Assembly (NCBI GenBank): GCA_028736075.1 | Contig: CP117875.1 | Span: 1,674,001 to 1,738,000, forward strand | Origin: Chryseobacterium sp. KACC 21268 | GTDB lineage: Bacteria > Bacteroidota > Bacteroidia > Flavobacteriales > Weeksellaceae | Direction of reading: 5' to 3' | Length of the DNA stretch: 64,000 bases | Shown: positions 34,844 through 43,553 of the stretch, one piece after another | How positions within the stretch are numbered: position 1 is the stretch's first letter | Layout: the number at the start of each line of letters is the position of its first letter | Program-made: the position numbers and the translations under genes | The notes under the pieces: generated by a model | Told to the model about the DNA's origin: nothing | The model's input: the letters and a program-made list of their open reading frames with translations, nothing else | The model's database searches: none

Positions 34844-36025
34844 TTAATTCCCAAAAAACGCCATAGAACTCCCGATCCAAATCGCATCTTTCTTGTTAAA
34901 ATCCACATTCACCATTGCAGCTTTTGTCATTCTAACAAGATTTACCAATAACTCCGGATCTTCTTTTTTCGGATCCCAACCAAAAAGCAAACGAATCTCT
35001 GCTTTGGAAAATTCGCCGTTGATGTCTTCGAAAAGTGGAGCGTAAGTTACTTTTCTTTGGAGAATGTAATTTTCTTTATCATCAATTTGGTCAATGATTT
35101 CCTGAGTTGGATTCAGGTTGACGCCACTTCCTGCGAAAGAGAAAAGGGGTTTTAATACAAAATTTTCAAGCGTTTCATTTTCTGGAAAATCAGACAGGAA
35201 ATAACTCTTCGGAACAAACGCGTGTTTCAATTTTGGAAGAATATATTTTGAAACTTTGAAGAACCAATTCGGATGCGTGATCCATTCCACATCCACATCT
35301 TCACGGAAATCAAATTCTGTTTTCAATCCTTCGATCTTATCCAATTCATCAAAGATCACTCGATTGTAAATACGATTGATCGGAATTAATTTTCCATCTT
35401 TTTCATAAAACAATTTTTTGCCTTCCTTTTTAACTTTCGTCAGACAAACCGTTTTGATTCCCAACAATTGTTCTGTCAATACAAAATCAACCGACGTTTT
35501 TTGTTTCTCGGGATAGATTTCCAGCAAGATGACATTCTCTGGATTCTCGTCTCCAACAATCACAGCTTTCAATTTTTCAACGAATTCTTCCTGTGAAAGC
35601 GATTTCTTCAGATCATTAAGAAAAGGATAAACTTCTGTGATCACTCCCTCAAACAACCTTTGAAATCCAAACAAACTTGGAAACGCTTGCAACTCTATCA
35701 ATTGTGGAATGATCTCGCCATTTTCATCTTGACAGATCCCAAAATCTATAGCTAGAAAGTGTGGTTTCTTGGTGTCATTCGGAACCTTGCAATTGGCGGG
35801 AATCGCTTTGCTCAATTCTTCATCAGACATATTTTTGATCTGCGTAATAATCGATTGTGAAGCGTCGTCCAGCTTATTCCAAAAATCGTTAGTGAGAAAA
35901 ATCGGACTTTCAGAAAGACGAAACGCGGCTTCCTGACCGCATTTCTCTATGATTAGCTCATTTGTTTTCTGATATTTTTCCTGAGAAAATTCTTTGTTGA
36001 ATTGAGTTCTGTATTTTGGGATCAT
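34844..36025 (-). CDS. ATP-grasp-like ligase with circularly permuted motif order
   Basis: 393 residues, last gene of the ligase cluster. The acidic metal-site-like residues come first (D94 in LAIDFG, E111 and Q113 in IELQAF), whereas the ATP-binding lysine motif FVLKPLFSFAGSG (K292, glycine loop 299-301) and YILQRKV come later. This order is that of circularly permuted ATP-grasps such as glutathionylspermidine synthase, not of classic ones. The assignment is from motifs, so moderately sure. Probable role: ATP-dependent amide or peptide bond formation on an unknown substrate. It is 25 bases after the amidotransferase gene. Confidence 0.7.
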   Translation of the reverse strand: MIPKYRTQFNKEFSQEKYQKTNELIIEKCGQEAAFRLSESPIFLTNDFWNKLDDASQSIITQIKNMSDEELSKAIPANCKVPNDTKKPHFLAIDFGICQDENGEIIPQLIELQAFPSLFGFQRLFEGVITEVYPFLNDLKKSLSQEEFVEKLKAVIVGDENPENVILLEIYPEKQKTSVDFVLTEQLLGIKTVCLTKVKKEGKKLFYEKDGKLIPINRIYNRVIFDELDKIEGLKTEFDFREDVDVEWITHPNWFFKVSKYILPKLKHAFVPKSYFLSDFPENETLENFVLKPLFSFAGSGVNLNPTQEIIDQIDDKENYILQRKVTYAPLFEDINGEFSKAEIRLLFGWDPKKEDPELLVNLVRMTKAAMVNVDFNKKDAIWIGSSMAFFGN

Positions 36026-36050
36026 AGTTTGTGTTTGGTGGTTTTTTTTA

Positions 36051-36893
36051 TTAACTGTAAGCTAAATTTTTAGCGATCTGCTCAGATGCAAATTTCAAGA
36101 ATCTTGGAACGATCTGCGCTTGTGTCAGAACAATCTTGTCATCATCATTCATTCTGTCGATGGTTTCCAGATATTTTTCCATTCCGAAGGTTTCGATCAT
36201 TGCTGTTTTATTTTTGGCGTCTTCAAGATTCTTCACAAATCCAGTTGGATCTGCTTCCGGATGAAATTGTGTTCCGAAAATCTCATCAGAAAAACGAACG
36301 GCCATCAAAGCTCTTTCCAAATGAACTGTTGGACGGTATTTTTCCAAAGCCACGACTTTCATATCCAATTCATCTATTTTTTCCTGATTCGGCTCAATGC
36401 ATTGATAACCTCGGGAATCTACTGCGTAGAAAGGGTCTGCGAGATTTTTGAACAAGAATTCTTTCTCTCCGTCTTCAGATTTGTGGATCGGCATCACACC
36501 GAAAGAGTACGATTTTCTCTTGCAAACATTCGCAATTCCAAAATGGATCACTGCCAATTGGAAAGAATGACAAATTAGAAATGCATATTTTTTCTGTTCA
36601 CTTTTCTTGTTGTGATTCCAGATCTGGTCTAAGAAATCAGCGTATTTGTTTTCCCATTCATAGCCTTCACGGTGCGGATTTCCTGGTCCTCCGGAAGATA
36701 AAAATATATCAAAATCATTAATATCTGGCATCTCGTTTTTGTAACGAACGTCGAAGATCTCTACCGAAACATGATCATCAGATTGCTGTTGAAAAGCTTG
36801 AGATAATTCTTTAATATTGCGCATCCCTTGATTCGGATGGTTGTTATTCATATCCAAAAGCGCAATTCTTACATCATTCTTACTCATATTCAT
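36051..36893 (-). CDS. Class I glutamine amidotransferase domain protein
   Basis: 280 residues with a complete Cys-His-Glu triad: C108 in LICHSFQ, H211 and E213 in TQFHPEAD, and the oxyanion loop SSGGPGNP near 66-73. Such domains release ammonia from glutamine for a partner, or hydrolyse gamma-glutamyl amides (as PuuD and GatD-like enzymes do). No synthase domain is fused; the neighbouring ligases are the probable partners. It lies 25 bases before the permuted ATP-grasp gene and 84 after the GCS2 gene. Confidence 0.85.
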   Translation of the reverse strand: MNMSKNDVRIALLDMNNNHPNQGMRNIKELSQAFQQQSDDHVSVEIFDVRYKNEMPDINDFDIFLSSGGPGNPHREGYEWENKYADFLDQIWNHNKKSEQKKYAFLICHSFQLAVIHFGIANVCKRKSYSFGVMPIHKSEDGEKEFLFKNLADPFYAVDSRGYQCIEPNQEKIDELDMKVVALEKYRPTVHLERALMAVRFSDEIFGTQFHPEADPTGFVKNLEDAKNKTAMIETFGMEKYLETIDRMNDDDKIVLTQAQIVPRFLKFASEQIAKNLAYS

Positions 36894-36977
36894 AAATTTT
36901 CTACAAAATTAAGAATTTTAAATTTGAGGGAGTTTTGAACCAAAATTCAAGTATGATTTACAGCTCATTAATTATAA

Positions 36978-38081
36978 TTAAATCAATCCTTTTTCGGTTT
37001 CATAGATCATATAATCCACGACTTTTTTCAGGTCACCGCCACTTTCGTTGAAGACTTTCAGTTGTCGGTCTGCGCCAGTTCCCATTTTGCAGATTTCTCT
37101 CGCGTATTCCACTTCTTTTCTGCAACCCAAATCGTCAACAACGTCATCAATGAAAGCCAACAATTCTTCCAAAAGGTCACGGTAAGGAACGCTCGCTTCT
37201 TTGCCGAAGTCGATCAAGTGTGCATCGATTCCATCTTTTGAGGCGCGCCATTTGTTTTCGGTCAATAATAATCTTCTGTAACTTCTGTAACTCGTATTTT
37301 GCTGGTGCATTTTGTATATTTTTGCTACCAGAGACTGCATAATTGCCGCAAGACAAACGGTTTCGTCAATCGTCATTGGCATATCACAAATCCTGAATTC
37401 GATAGTCGGGTAGAAGGGATGCACTCTCAAATCCCACCAGATTTTCTTGGCATTGTCAATCGTTCCGGTTTTTACCATCAGATTTACATATGCATCAAAT
37501 TCGGCAACACTTCCGAAGTAGCTAGGCAAACCTGTTCTTGGAAATTTAGCAAAAACTTCTTGTCTGTAAGATTTAAAACCCGTCAATCTGCCAACCCAAA
37601 AAGGGGAATTGGTGGACAAAGCATAAACGTGTGGCAGAAAATAACGCATCACGTTTTGAATTCTAATGCCTTCTTCACGGTCTGGAATTCCGATGTGAAC
37701 GTGCAATCCAAAAATCAGGTTTGACCTCGCCACATCGCCCATATCACTCACAATTTTGTCATAACGCGCATCTTTTGTGATGACGTTATCTTTCCAATGC
37801 GAAAATGGGTGAGTTCCGCCACCAGAAACGCGCAAGCCTTGGTCGTGAGCGGTCTTTACAAGATGTCTTCTGAGGTCGGTGAGCTCCTGGCGCGCCTGCT
37901 GGATATTTTCACAAATTCCAGTTTCCATTTCCACCACAGATTCGTGCATTTCGTGTTTTAAGTTTTCACTTAGAACGGCTTTTCCTCCTTCGATGATTTT
38001 TGAAACGTGCGAGACCAAATCCCGCGTTTCGGCGTCTATAATTTGATATTCTTCTTCTACACCTATCGTAAATCTGTGCAT
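36978..38081 (-). CDS. GCS2-family carboxylate-amine ligase (YbdK type)
   Basis: 367 residues of the glutamate-cysteine ligase type 2 family: FTIGVEEEYQII at the start (metal/ATP glutamates), GGGTHPFS near 97, HVHIGI near 127 and an RICDMP segment near 229. Members such as YbdK and EgtA join the gamma-carboxylate of glutamate, or another acid, to an amine with ATP. No glutathione synthetase gshB is near, so ordinary glutathione synthesis is unlikely. It sits in the middle of the three-ATP-grasp cluster. Confidence 0.88.
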   Translation of the reverse strand: MHRFTIGVEEEYQIIDAETRDLVSHVSKIIEGGKAVLSENLKHEMHESVVEMETGICENIQQARQELTDLRRHLVKTAHDQGLRVSGGGTHPFSHWKDNVITKDARYDKIVSDMGDVARSNLIFGLHVHIGIPDREEGIRIQNVMRYFLPHVYALSTNSPFWVGRLTGFKSYRQEVFAKFPRTGLPSYFGSVAEFDAYVNLMVKTGTIDNAKKIWWDLRVHPFYPTIEFRICDMPMTIDETVCLAAIMQSLVAKIYKMHQQNTSYRSYRRLLLTENKWRASKDGIDAHLIDFGKEASVPYRDLLEELLAFIDDVVDDLGCRKEVEYAREICKMGTGADRQLKVFNESGGDLKKVVDYMIYETEKGLI

Positions 38082-38142
38082 ATTATTTGTGTTTGTTAGT
38101 TAAAGTTAGTTAGTCGTTAGTTTTTTTTCAACATTGAATTAC

Positions 38143-38249
38143 AGCAGCCCGACTTGAGCGGAAATCCTTTTTTGCTTTGACTTAAAGTTCTACTGAACCT
38201 GAAATCATCTGCAAAAAAGATTGGGAGCGGAAGGCGGAAATAGCTGCCA
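38143..38249 (-). repeat. Dispersed GGGCAGC...GGGCTGC element, copy 3 (inverted)
   Basis: Begins GCAGCCCGACTTGAGCGGAA and ends GGGAGCGGAAGGCGGAAATA. It lies inside the ligase cluster, between the GCS2 and ATP-grasp genes, and is in line with that cluster's transcription. Confidence 0.85.
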
Positions 38250-38272
38250 TAACAATATGTCTAATTTTTATT

Positions 38273-39223
38273 TTAAAGTTTATTGGTCACAAATTTTCCC
38301 CAGTTGATATTCACTTTTCCTGGTTTGTAATCTTTTGCTTTTTCAATCGCCAATTTTGCAGAATGTTCTACAATCCAAGCGAAGTTTTCTTCACCAACGG
38401 AGTTTCTATCCGCATCTGGCGCTGGATTACAGAAGTCAATCGCGTAAGGAATGCCATCTCTCACAGCAAATTCCACGGTGTTGAAATCGTAGCCTAAAGC
38501 TTCATTCATTTTCAAAGTGTAATCTGTGATGGTTTTAAGCAATTTTTCTCTTGCCGCGCCTTCAGTTTGATGTGTAGTTGCATATCTCAAATGGTGTGGA
38601 TTTCTCGGCTCGTAAGGCATAATGTGAACGTACTTTCTGCCTAAACAATAAACACGGTAGTAATCTTCAAAAACGATTTCTTCCTGCACCATCATTACCA
38701 ATTGCTCTGTCTCAGCGTGTTTTGCCCACATATCTTCCGGACTTTCAACTCGGTAAACATTTCTCCAGCCGCCACCATCGTGCGGTTTCATATAGGCCGG
38801 AAATCCTACATAATCGAAAATATATTCCCAATCGTGTGGGAATTTCAGATTTCTGAATGAAGTTTCTGTAGTGTTTGTCGGTCTTTCATAAGACGGAAGC
38901 AACACCGTTTTTGGCAATGGAATTCCGATTTTCAGCATCAAGGCATTGTTGAAGAATTTCTCATCTGCGCTCCACCAAAATGGGTTGTTAATGACGTAAG
39001 TTCCGCTCACTGCCGCATTTTTCAGATAAGCTCTGTAGAACGGAACATCTTGCGAAATTCTGTCGATAATCACAGCGTAACCATAATCTGCGCCTTGTTC
39101 CAATTTGTCGATTTGAACTGGTTCCGCAATGTATTCGCCTTTGCCCAATTCATTAACCTTATCGATGAATGCCCACGGAAAAGTGTCTTCCATTCCGAAT
39201 AAAATTCCAATTTTTTTTGCCAT
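38273..39223 (-). CDS. ATP-grasp ligase, RimK-like layout (second of three)
   Basis: 316 residues. N-terminal pre-ATP-grasp region (KKIGILFGMEDTFPW), then ATP-grasp motifs in classic order: YMKPHDGGGW with K146, QEEIVFEDYYRVY near 180-192, E251 in NTVEFAV and the metal site D263-x2-N266 in AIDFCNPAPDAD. Predicted to activate a carboxylate as acyl phosphate and join it to an amine or thiol. The substrate is unknown. Neighbours are an esterase 91 bases upstream and the GCS2 ligase downstream, behind a repeat element. Confidence 0.85.
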   Translation of the reverse strand: MAKKIGILFGMEDTFPWAFIDKVNELGKGEYIAEPVQIDKLEQGADYGYAVIIDRISQDVPFYRAYLKNAAVSGTYVINNPFWWSADEKFFNNALMLKIGIPLPKTVLLPSYERPTNTTETSFRNLKFPHDWEYIFDYVGFPAYMKPHDGGGWRNVYRVESPEDMWAKHAETEQLVMMVQEEIVFEDYYRVYCLGRKYVHIMPYEPRNPHHLRYATTHQTEGAAREKLLKTITDYTLKMNEALGYDFNTVEFAVRDGIPYAIDFCNPAPDADRNSVGEENFAWIVEHSAKLAIEKAKDYKPGKVNINWGKFVTNKL

Positions 39224-39314
39224 AATTTTTGTTTTTTGATTGTCAGAAATCCAAAGTTGAAAGTCTGAAGTTATTTTGATTTGTTATTATTTTAAATTTG
39301 AATTAAGCTTAGAC

Positions 39315-40028
39315 TTATCCGAAAAATCTTCCAATAAATTTAGGGAAGACCATTCGCCAAAGCACCCAATCGTGGTCTATCCATTTTTGCTCGTCGTACC
39401 AATGGTTGATGCCTTTTGAGGTCAGGATTCCCGCCATCTTTCTCGTTGGTTCCAAGCAAATATCACGGTCGGAAGTGCTGAGGACGATGTGCATATGTTT
39501 GTACTTCCAAGCTTCATCATTCTTGATAAATTCGTCTGGACAATTGAAATAGATAAGTTGGTCGTCATAACCATCCATAAAACTTCTGATAGAAAATGCG
39601 CCAGACAGACAGAAAAGATGAGAAACCAAATCAGGAAACCTGAATGCGAAATTGGCGGCGTGATAACCACCGAAACTTGCGCCAGCCACCACTACACGAT
39701 GCGTATTATGCGTTCTCTGAATGTACGGAATGAACTCCTGAACCAAAAACTGAACGTACATTTCGTAATTTCGGATTCTTTCGTAGGGTGAAATCCCTTT
39801 GTCGTAAAAACTGAATTTGTCGATGGTTTGGATATTGAACAATTTCAAAATTCCATTGTTGGTGAAGTGCGAGATGCTTCCATTGAGATGGAAATCCGCA
39901 TTCTGAGTGTAAGAACCCTGCGAAGTCGGAAACATAATCACCGGAGTTCCAAAATGTCCGGTAACTTCCACCTGGAGGCTCATCCCGAGAATATGTGAGT
40001 AATAATCTGTATGTGTAATTTGAGGCAT
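39315..40028 (-). CDS. Alpha/beta-hydrolase esterase
   Basis: 237 residues with the nucleophile elbow GASFGG (S118), a candidate acid near D187-D189 (STSDRD) and His219 in IDHDW. It resembles the putative-esterase/antigen-85-like group without signal peptide, so it is cytoplasmic. Two ATP-grasp genes flank it, suggesting it cuts an ester, thioester or amide in the same pathway, or transfers an acyl group. It is one of two such hydrolases in the cluster. Confidence 0.85.
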   Translation of the reverse strand: MPQITHTDYYSHILGMSLQVEVTGHFGTPVIMFPTSQGSYTQNADFHLNGSISHFTNNGILKLFNIQTIDKFSFYDKGISPYERIRNYEMYVQFLVQEFIPYIQRTHNTHRVVVAGASFGGYHAANFAFRFPDLVSHLFCLSGAFSIRSFMDGYDDQLIYFNCPDEFIKNDEAWKYKHMHIVLSTSDRDICLEPTRKMAGILTSKGINHWYDEQKWIDHDWVLWRMVFPKFIGRFFG

Positions 40029-40105
40029 ACCTTATTTATAAATGATGAATGATAATTGATGAATGATTAAATATTGAACCTTGAACCTTTAATTTAGTTC
40101 GTTGG

Positions 40106-41299
40106 TTAGTCTTTGGGAGGCAGAATATTCAAAATTTGCTCGGTGACGATTAAGGCTGCTTCGTCCAATCTTTCTTCAATGATATCAGCTGTTTTGGCCT
40201 TGTAAACAATTCCGATGTGATAGTCGATTGGTAAGAATTTTTCCACGTGCTCATTATTCAAGTCATCCGTGTTCGAGTGTTTTTCTTTGGCAAGCGAAAC
40301 AATCAATCCGGAATATAATTTCTGAGTTTCTTCAACCGTGTATTTTTCGCCGTCCAATAATGCATTTTCCAATTTTGCCCATTCTCTCCAGATGTTGACG
40401 CCAGTTGCCGCTTCCACCATATCGGGAATGTGCGCGCCACCCACTCTGGATGAAGTTTCCAGAAAGTAGTATTGACCATCAATTCCTCGGATATATTCGC
40501 TGTGTGTTGCCCCATTTTGAATCCCGAATTTATCCAAAACCTCTTTGTTGATTTTTTCTAAACCAATCGCTTCTTCAGATTTTTTATCCAAAGTTTTGGT
40601 TCGGAAAACACCACCTTCGTGAGACACTTTCATTGGTGGAGAAAGGTATTTTGAGAAGCAGGAAAACACGATTTCTTTGTTGTAAATCAAACAATCCACG
40701 TGGTAGACATCGCCAGGTTTGAACGCCTCCAGTAAAAATTTGAAACGTTCGTCGCCCAGATTTTCTACCGCTGGCCAAAGTTCTTCGGCAGAATTTATTT
40801 TGATAATGCCACTGGCAGAAGCTTCGGAACGTGGTTTCAAAACCCAAGGTCCGGGAACATCCTGTGTGAACTTATGCAATTTTGCATCATTGAAAATCGA
40901 TGAAAATTCGGGTACGGAAATCCCGTTGTCCTTTGCCTGTTGGCGCATTGCCAGCTTGTCTCGGAAATAACGGTGCGTCGTTTGTCCCATTCCCGGAATA
41001 CGGTAGGTTTCACGAATCATCGCCGCTTTTTCCACATCAAAATCGTCCAAGGCAATCACCGCATCTATCTGATGATTTTTCATCAAATATGCAAAACCTT
41101 GCACCAGATGGTCCAGATTCCAAACCGAAGCTTCGATTTCCGGCATATAATAAACCTCGTCTATCGCGTGCCAAGGCCAGTTTTTTTCTTTCAGGTTTTC
41201 TGATGTGATGAGAATGACTTTGTTTCCAAGCTTTTTGCACTCGTCCATAAAGTCGTAACCTTTGTAATAACAGGAGATGCAGACAATTGTTTTTTCCAT
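40106..41299 (-). CDS. ATP-grasp ligase, carnosine-synthase/L-amino-acid-ligase-like layout (first of three)
   Basis: 397 residues: Rossmann-like N-terminal domain (TIVCISCYYKGYDF), RDKLAMR (K115), ATP lysine K155 in VLKPRSEASASGI, E268 and the metal site E281-x-S283-x-R285 in FLETSSRVGG. In most relatives position 283 is Asn; here it is Ser, a notable change but within an otherwise intact site. Relatives ligate two amino acids or peptides. It opens the ligase part of the cluster, with an esterase gene 77 bases downstream. Confidence 0.87.
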   Translation of the reverse strand: MEKTIVCISCYYKGYDFMDECKKLGNKVILITSENLKEKNWPWHAIDEVYYMPEIEASVWNLDHLVQGFAYLMKNHQIDAVIALDDFDVEKAAMIRETYRIPGMGQTTHRYFRDKLAMRQQAKDNGISVPEFSSIFNDAKLHKFTQDVPGPWVLKPRSEASASGIIKINSAEELWPAVENLGDERFKFLLEAFKPGDVYHVDCLIYNKEIVFSCFSKYLSPPMKVSHEGGVFRTKTLDKKSEEAIGLEKINKEVLDKFGIQNGATHSEYIRGIDGQYYFLETSSRVGGAHIPDMVEAATGVNIWREWAKLENALLDGEKYTVEETQKLYSGLIVSLAKEKHSNTDDLNNEHVEKFLPIDYHIGIVYKAKTADIIEERLDEAALIVTEQILNILPPKD

Positions 41300-41362
41300 A
41301 TTCGTTTATTTTTGTCGGAAGTCAGAAGTCGGATGTCCGAAGTCTGATTTCTTATTAGTTTT

Positions 41363-42049
41363 TTAAAAGCCGTAAGCTTCAATTCTTTCTTTGTATTTTT
41401 TCTTTTCTATGACCCAGATGACTTCATAACTTCCCGCTCCATCACTGTTTGACGAGTAGATGTATAAAATGTCATTTTTTTCATCATAATTTGCTCCAGC
41501 AAGGAGTAGGTTTGGCTCATACAAATTTTTCAAAGCAACATTCGGTAATGTTATTTTTCTATTATTAATTTCAATTTTAATTGATTTATACTCTTTTTTA
41601 GGAATATTTCCATCTGTTCCAAAAATTGGCAAATCATCAATTTTGTCTAATTGATTTGTATTCTTGTAGAAAGTCAACTTATGTTTTTCTCTTACAAAGT
41701 AGGTTCCACTGATTTCAATTTTCACATTTTCATCTCCCAATTCTATAACTCCACCATAATTTTATTTATGAACTACCGCTGTGAAATCAGTGATGAATTT
41801 GATTCTATCTTTATAAATGTATCCGTTTAATTCTTTTCCTTTCTTTTTATAATCAACATTTATCCAGTTACCATTAGGTTCAAAAGAATAGACTACAAAG
41901 CCATTTTCGAGTTTATCACAAATGTTGTTCCCAATTTCAGCCGTGCTTCTTACGTTTACAAAACCATCTTTATCAGAAATAATTGCAAATTGTCCAAAAG
42001 CCGTTTGAGACATTATCAAAATAAATATGAAACTTGCTATTATTTTCAT
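41363..42049 (-). pseudogene. SH3-domain secreted protein gene broken by one in-frame stop
   Basis: A signal peptide and bacterial SH3-like domain (DGFVNVRSTAEIGN, NGFVVYSF, GNWINVD, NGYIYKDRI) run for 95 codons to a TAA at 41764-41762. The same frame then continues without interruption for 132 more codons (NYGGVIELGDENVK... to IEAYGF) before the next stop at 41363. This second part has no Met codon; only a TTG at 41740 could start it. A single substitution in a sense codon (for example AAA, CAA or GAA) explains the break. Read-through or a sequencing error are alternatives. Function unknown. Confidence 0.8.
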
Positions 42050-42079
42050 TAATGATTAATGTTGTGTTTGCTCTAATGA

Positions 42080-43486
42080 CTAATTATAATTCTCAATAAA
42101 ATCCAAAAGCAACTGCACGCCATAACCTGTCGCCGCCTTATCTTTCGCATAACCAACATTTCCAAAAGCGACGCCAGCAATATCGAGATGCGCCCAATTC
42201 TGATGGCCTTCTATAAATTGTTCCAAAAATTTTGCAGCAACAATGCAATCCCCAAAAGGCTTCATCGAGATGTTCTTAAAATCTGCAACATCCGAAGTGA
42301 AATCATCTTTCCAGACATCCCAAAGTGGCAAATTCCAAAGTCGCTGATTGGTTTTATCTGCCGACTTTTCCAATGATTTTTTCAAATCGGCATTGTTGGA
42401 AAAGTAGGCGCCACAAGTGTAACCGAACATTCGAACGGAACTTCCTGTCAAGGTTGCCAAATCAATCAGAACATCGGTTTTATAATTCTTTGACAAGTAC
42501 GAAAGTCCGTCTGCAAGCGTCATTCTGCCTTCCGCATCGGTGTCCAAAACTTCAATTGTTTTTCCATTGTAAGCCGTAATCACGTCACTTGGCAAATACG
42601 ATTTTTCCGAAACTGCATTGTCCGTAATTGGCAGGATTGCAATGATATTCACCGGAAGTTTGAGTTCCGAAGCTGTAATCAAAGCACCAATCACAGCACT
42701 TGCTCCGCCCATATCACTTTTCATATAATGCAGATTGGCAGAGCCTTTGATGGAAATTCCGCCCGTGTCGAACAAGACGCATTTTCCAACCAAACCGATG
42801 GTTTTGGCGTTCTCATTTTCAGATTTATATTCCAAAATCGTGAAAGAGGCTTCCTGCGAACTTCCCTGATTGACCGCGACAAACGCGCCCAAACCTTCTT
42901 GGATGGATTCTTCTCGGTTCAATGATTTGTAATTCAAACCATATTTTTCTGCGGTCGATTTCAGAAATTCTGAGATTTGGTCCACCTTTTTATGGTTCGC
43001 AGGTTTGTTCAGCCACTCCATTCCAGCAAATTGCCCGTTGCAAAGGGCTTCGGTTTTTATGGACAAATTCTTCGCTTCATCTTCGGAAATATTTTCAAAA
43101 TGAAGCTTAAAATTCTCCTGCCAAAATGGATGCGACTTTTCAAAAGGGTAGAGGTAAGTTCCCAAGAATAGACCTTTTACGAACTCTTCAATCAAATCAA
43201 ATCCTAGTTTTGAATGAACCGAAGTCGGAACAGCCTGTAGATTTTTTTTATAATCGTTCGCAAATTTTTTCGCTACAGCCTGGATTTCAAAACCTTTTGA
43301 ATCTTTCCCGATTCCAATGAAAAAATTGATTTCGTTGGAATCAGTTTTAATGAAAACCTCGCTTTTTTTTCCGTTGAAGAAATGTTCCGTATTCGGATAA
43401 TTTGATTTTTCCTGCTCCCAATCGTCTTCGCTGAACAGGAATATATTTTGTGTGGTTGCTTCTTTTTTATTGTAGATTTTAATCAT
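42080..43486 (-). CDS. M17 leucyl-aminopeptidase-family metallopeptidase
   Basis: 468 residues with the M17 catalytic domain in the C-terminal half: VGKCVLFDTGGISIK (active-site Lys and metal Asp), KSDMGGA and DTDAEGRMTLADGL (metal Asp and Glu, catalytic Arg). The N-terminal domain is divergent. It removes N-terminal residues from peptides, usually as a hexamer in the cytoplasm. Its place in front of ligase genes suggests it trims or recycles the cluster's peptide product, but a housekeeping role is possible. Confidence 0.9.
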   Translation of the reverse strand: MIKIYNKKEATTQNIFLFSEDDWEQEKSNYPNTEHFFNGKKSEVFIKTDSNEINFFIGIGKDSKGFEIQAVAKKFANDYKKNLQAVPTSVHSKLGFDLIEEFVKGLFLGTYLYPFEKSHPFWQENFKLHFENISEDEAKNLSIKTEALCNGQFAGMEWLNKPANHKKVDQISEFLKSTAEKYGLNYKSLNREESIQEGLGAFVAVNQGSSQEASFTILEYKSENENAKTIGLVGKCVLFDTGGISIKGSANLHYMKSDMGGASAVIGALITASELKLPVNIIAILPITDNAVSEKSYLPSDVITAYNGKTIEVLDTDAEGRMTLADGLSYLSKNYKTDVLIDLATLTGSSVRMFGYTCGAYFSNNADLKKSLEKSADKTNQRLWNLPLWDVWKDDFTSDVADFKNISMKPFGDCIVAAKFLEQFIEGHQNWAHLDIAGVAFGNVGYAKDKAATGYGVQLLLDFIENYN

Positions 43487-43503
43487 AATTGCTTTACTGG
43501 TTT

Positions 43504-43553
43504 CATAGGAATAAATTCCTATGCTAAATATGGGTCGTCCCGATGGGACTTTT
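43504..43553. repeat. Two small hairpins between esterase and aminopeptidase genes
   Basis: CATAGGAAT...ATTCCTATG (43504-43523) and GTCCC-GAT-GGGAC (43537-43549), the latter followed by TTTT on the plus strand. The genes on both sides run on the minus strand, so neither is an obvious terminator for them. Confidence 0.45.
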
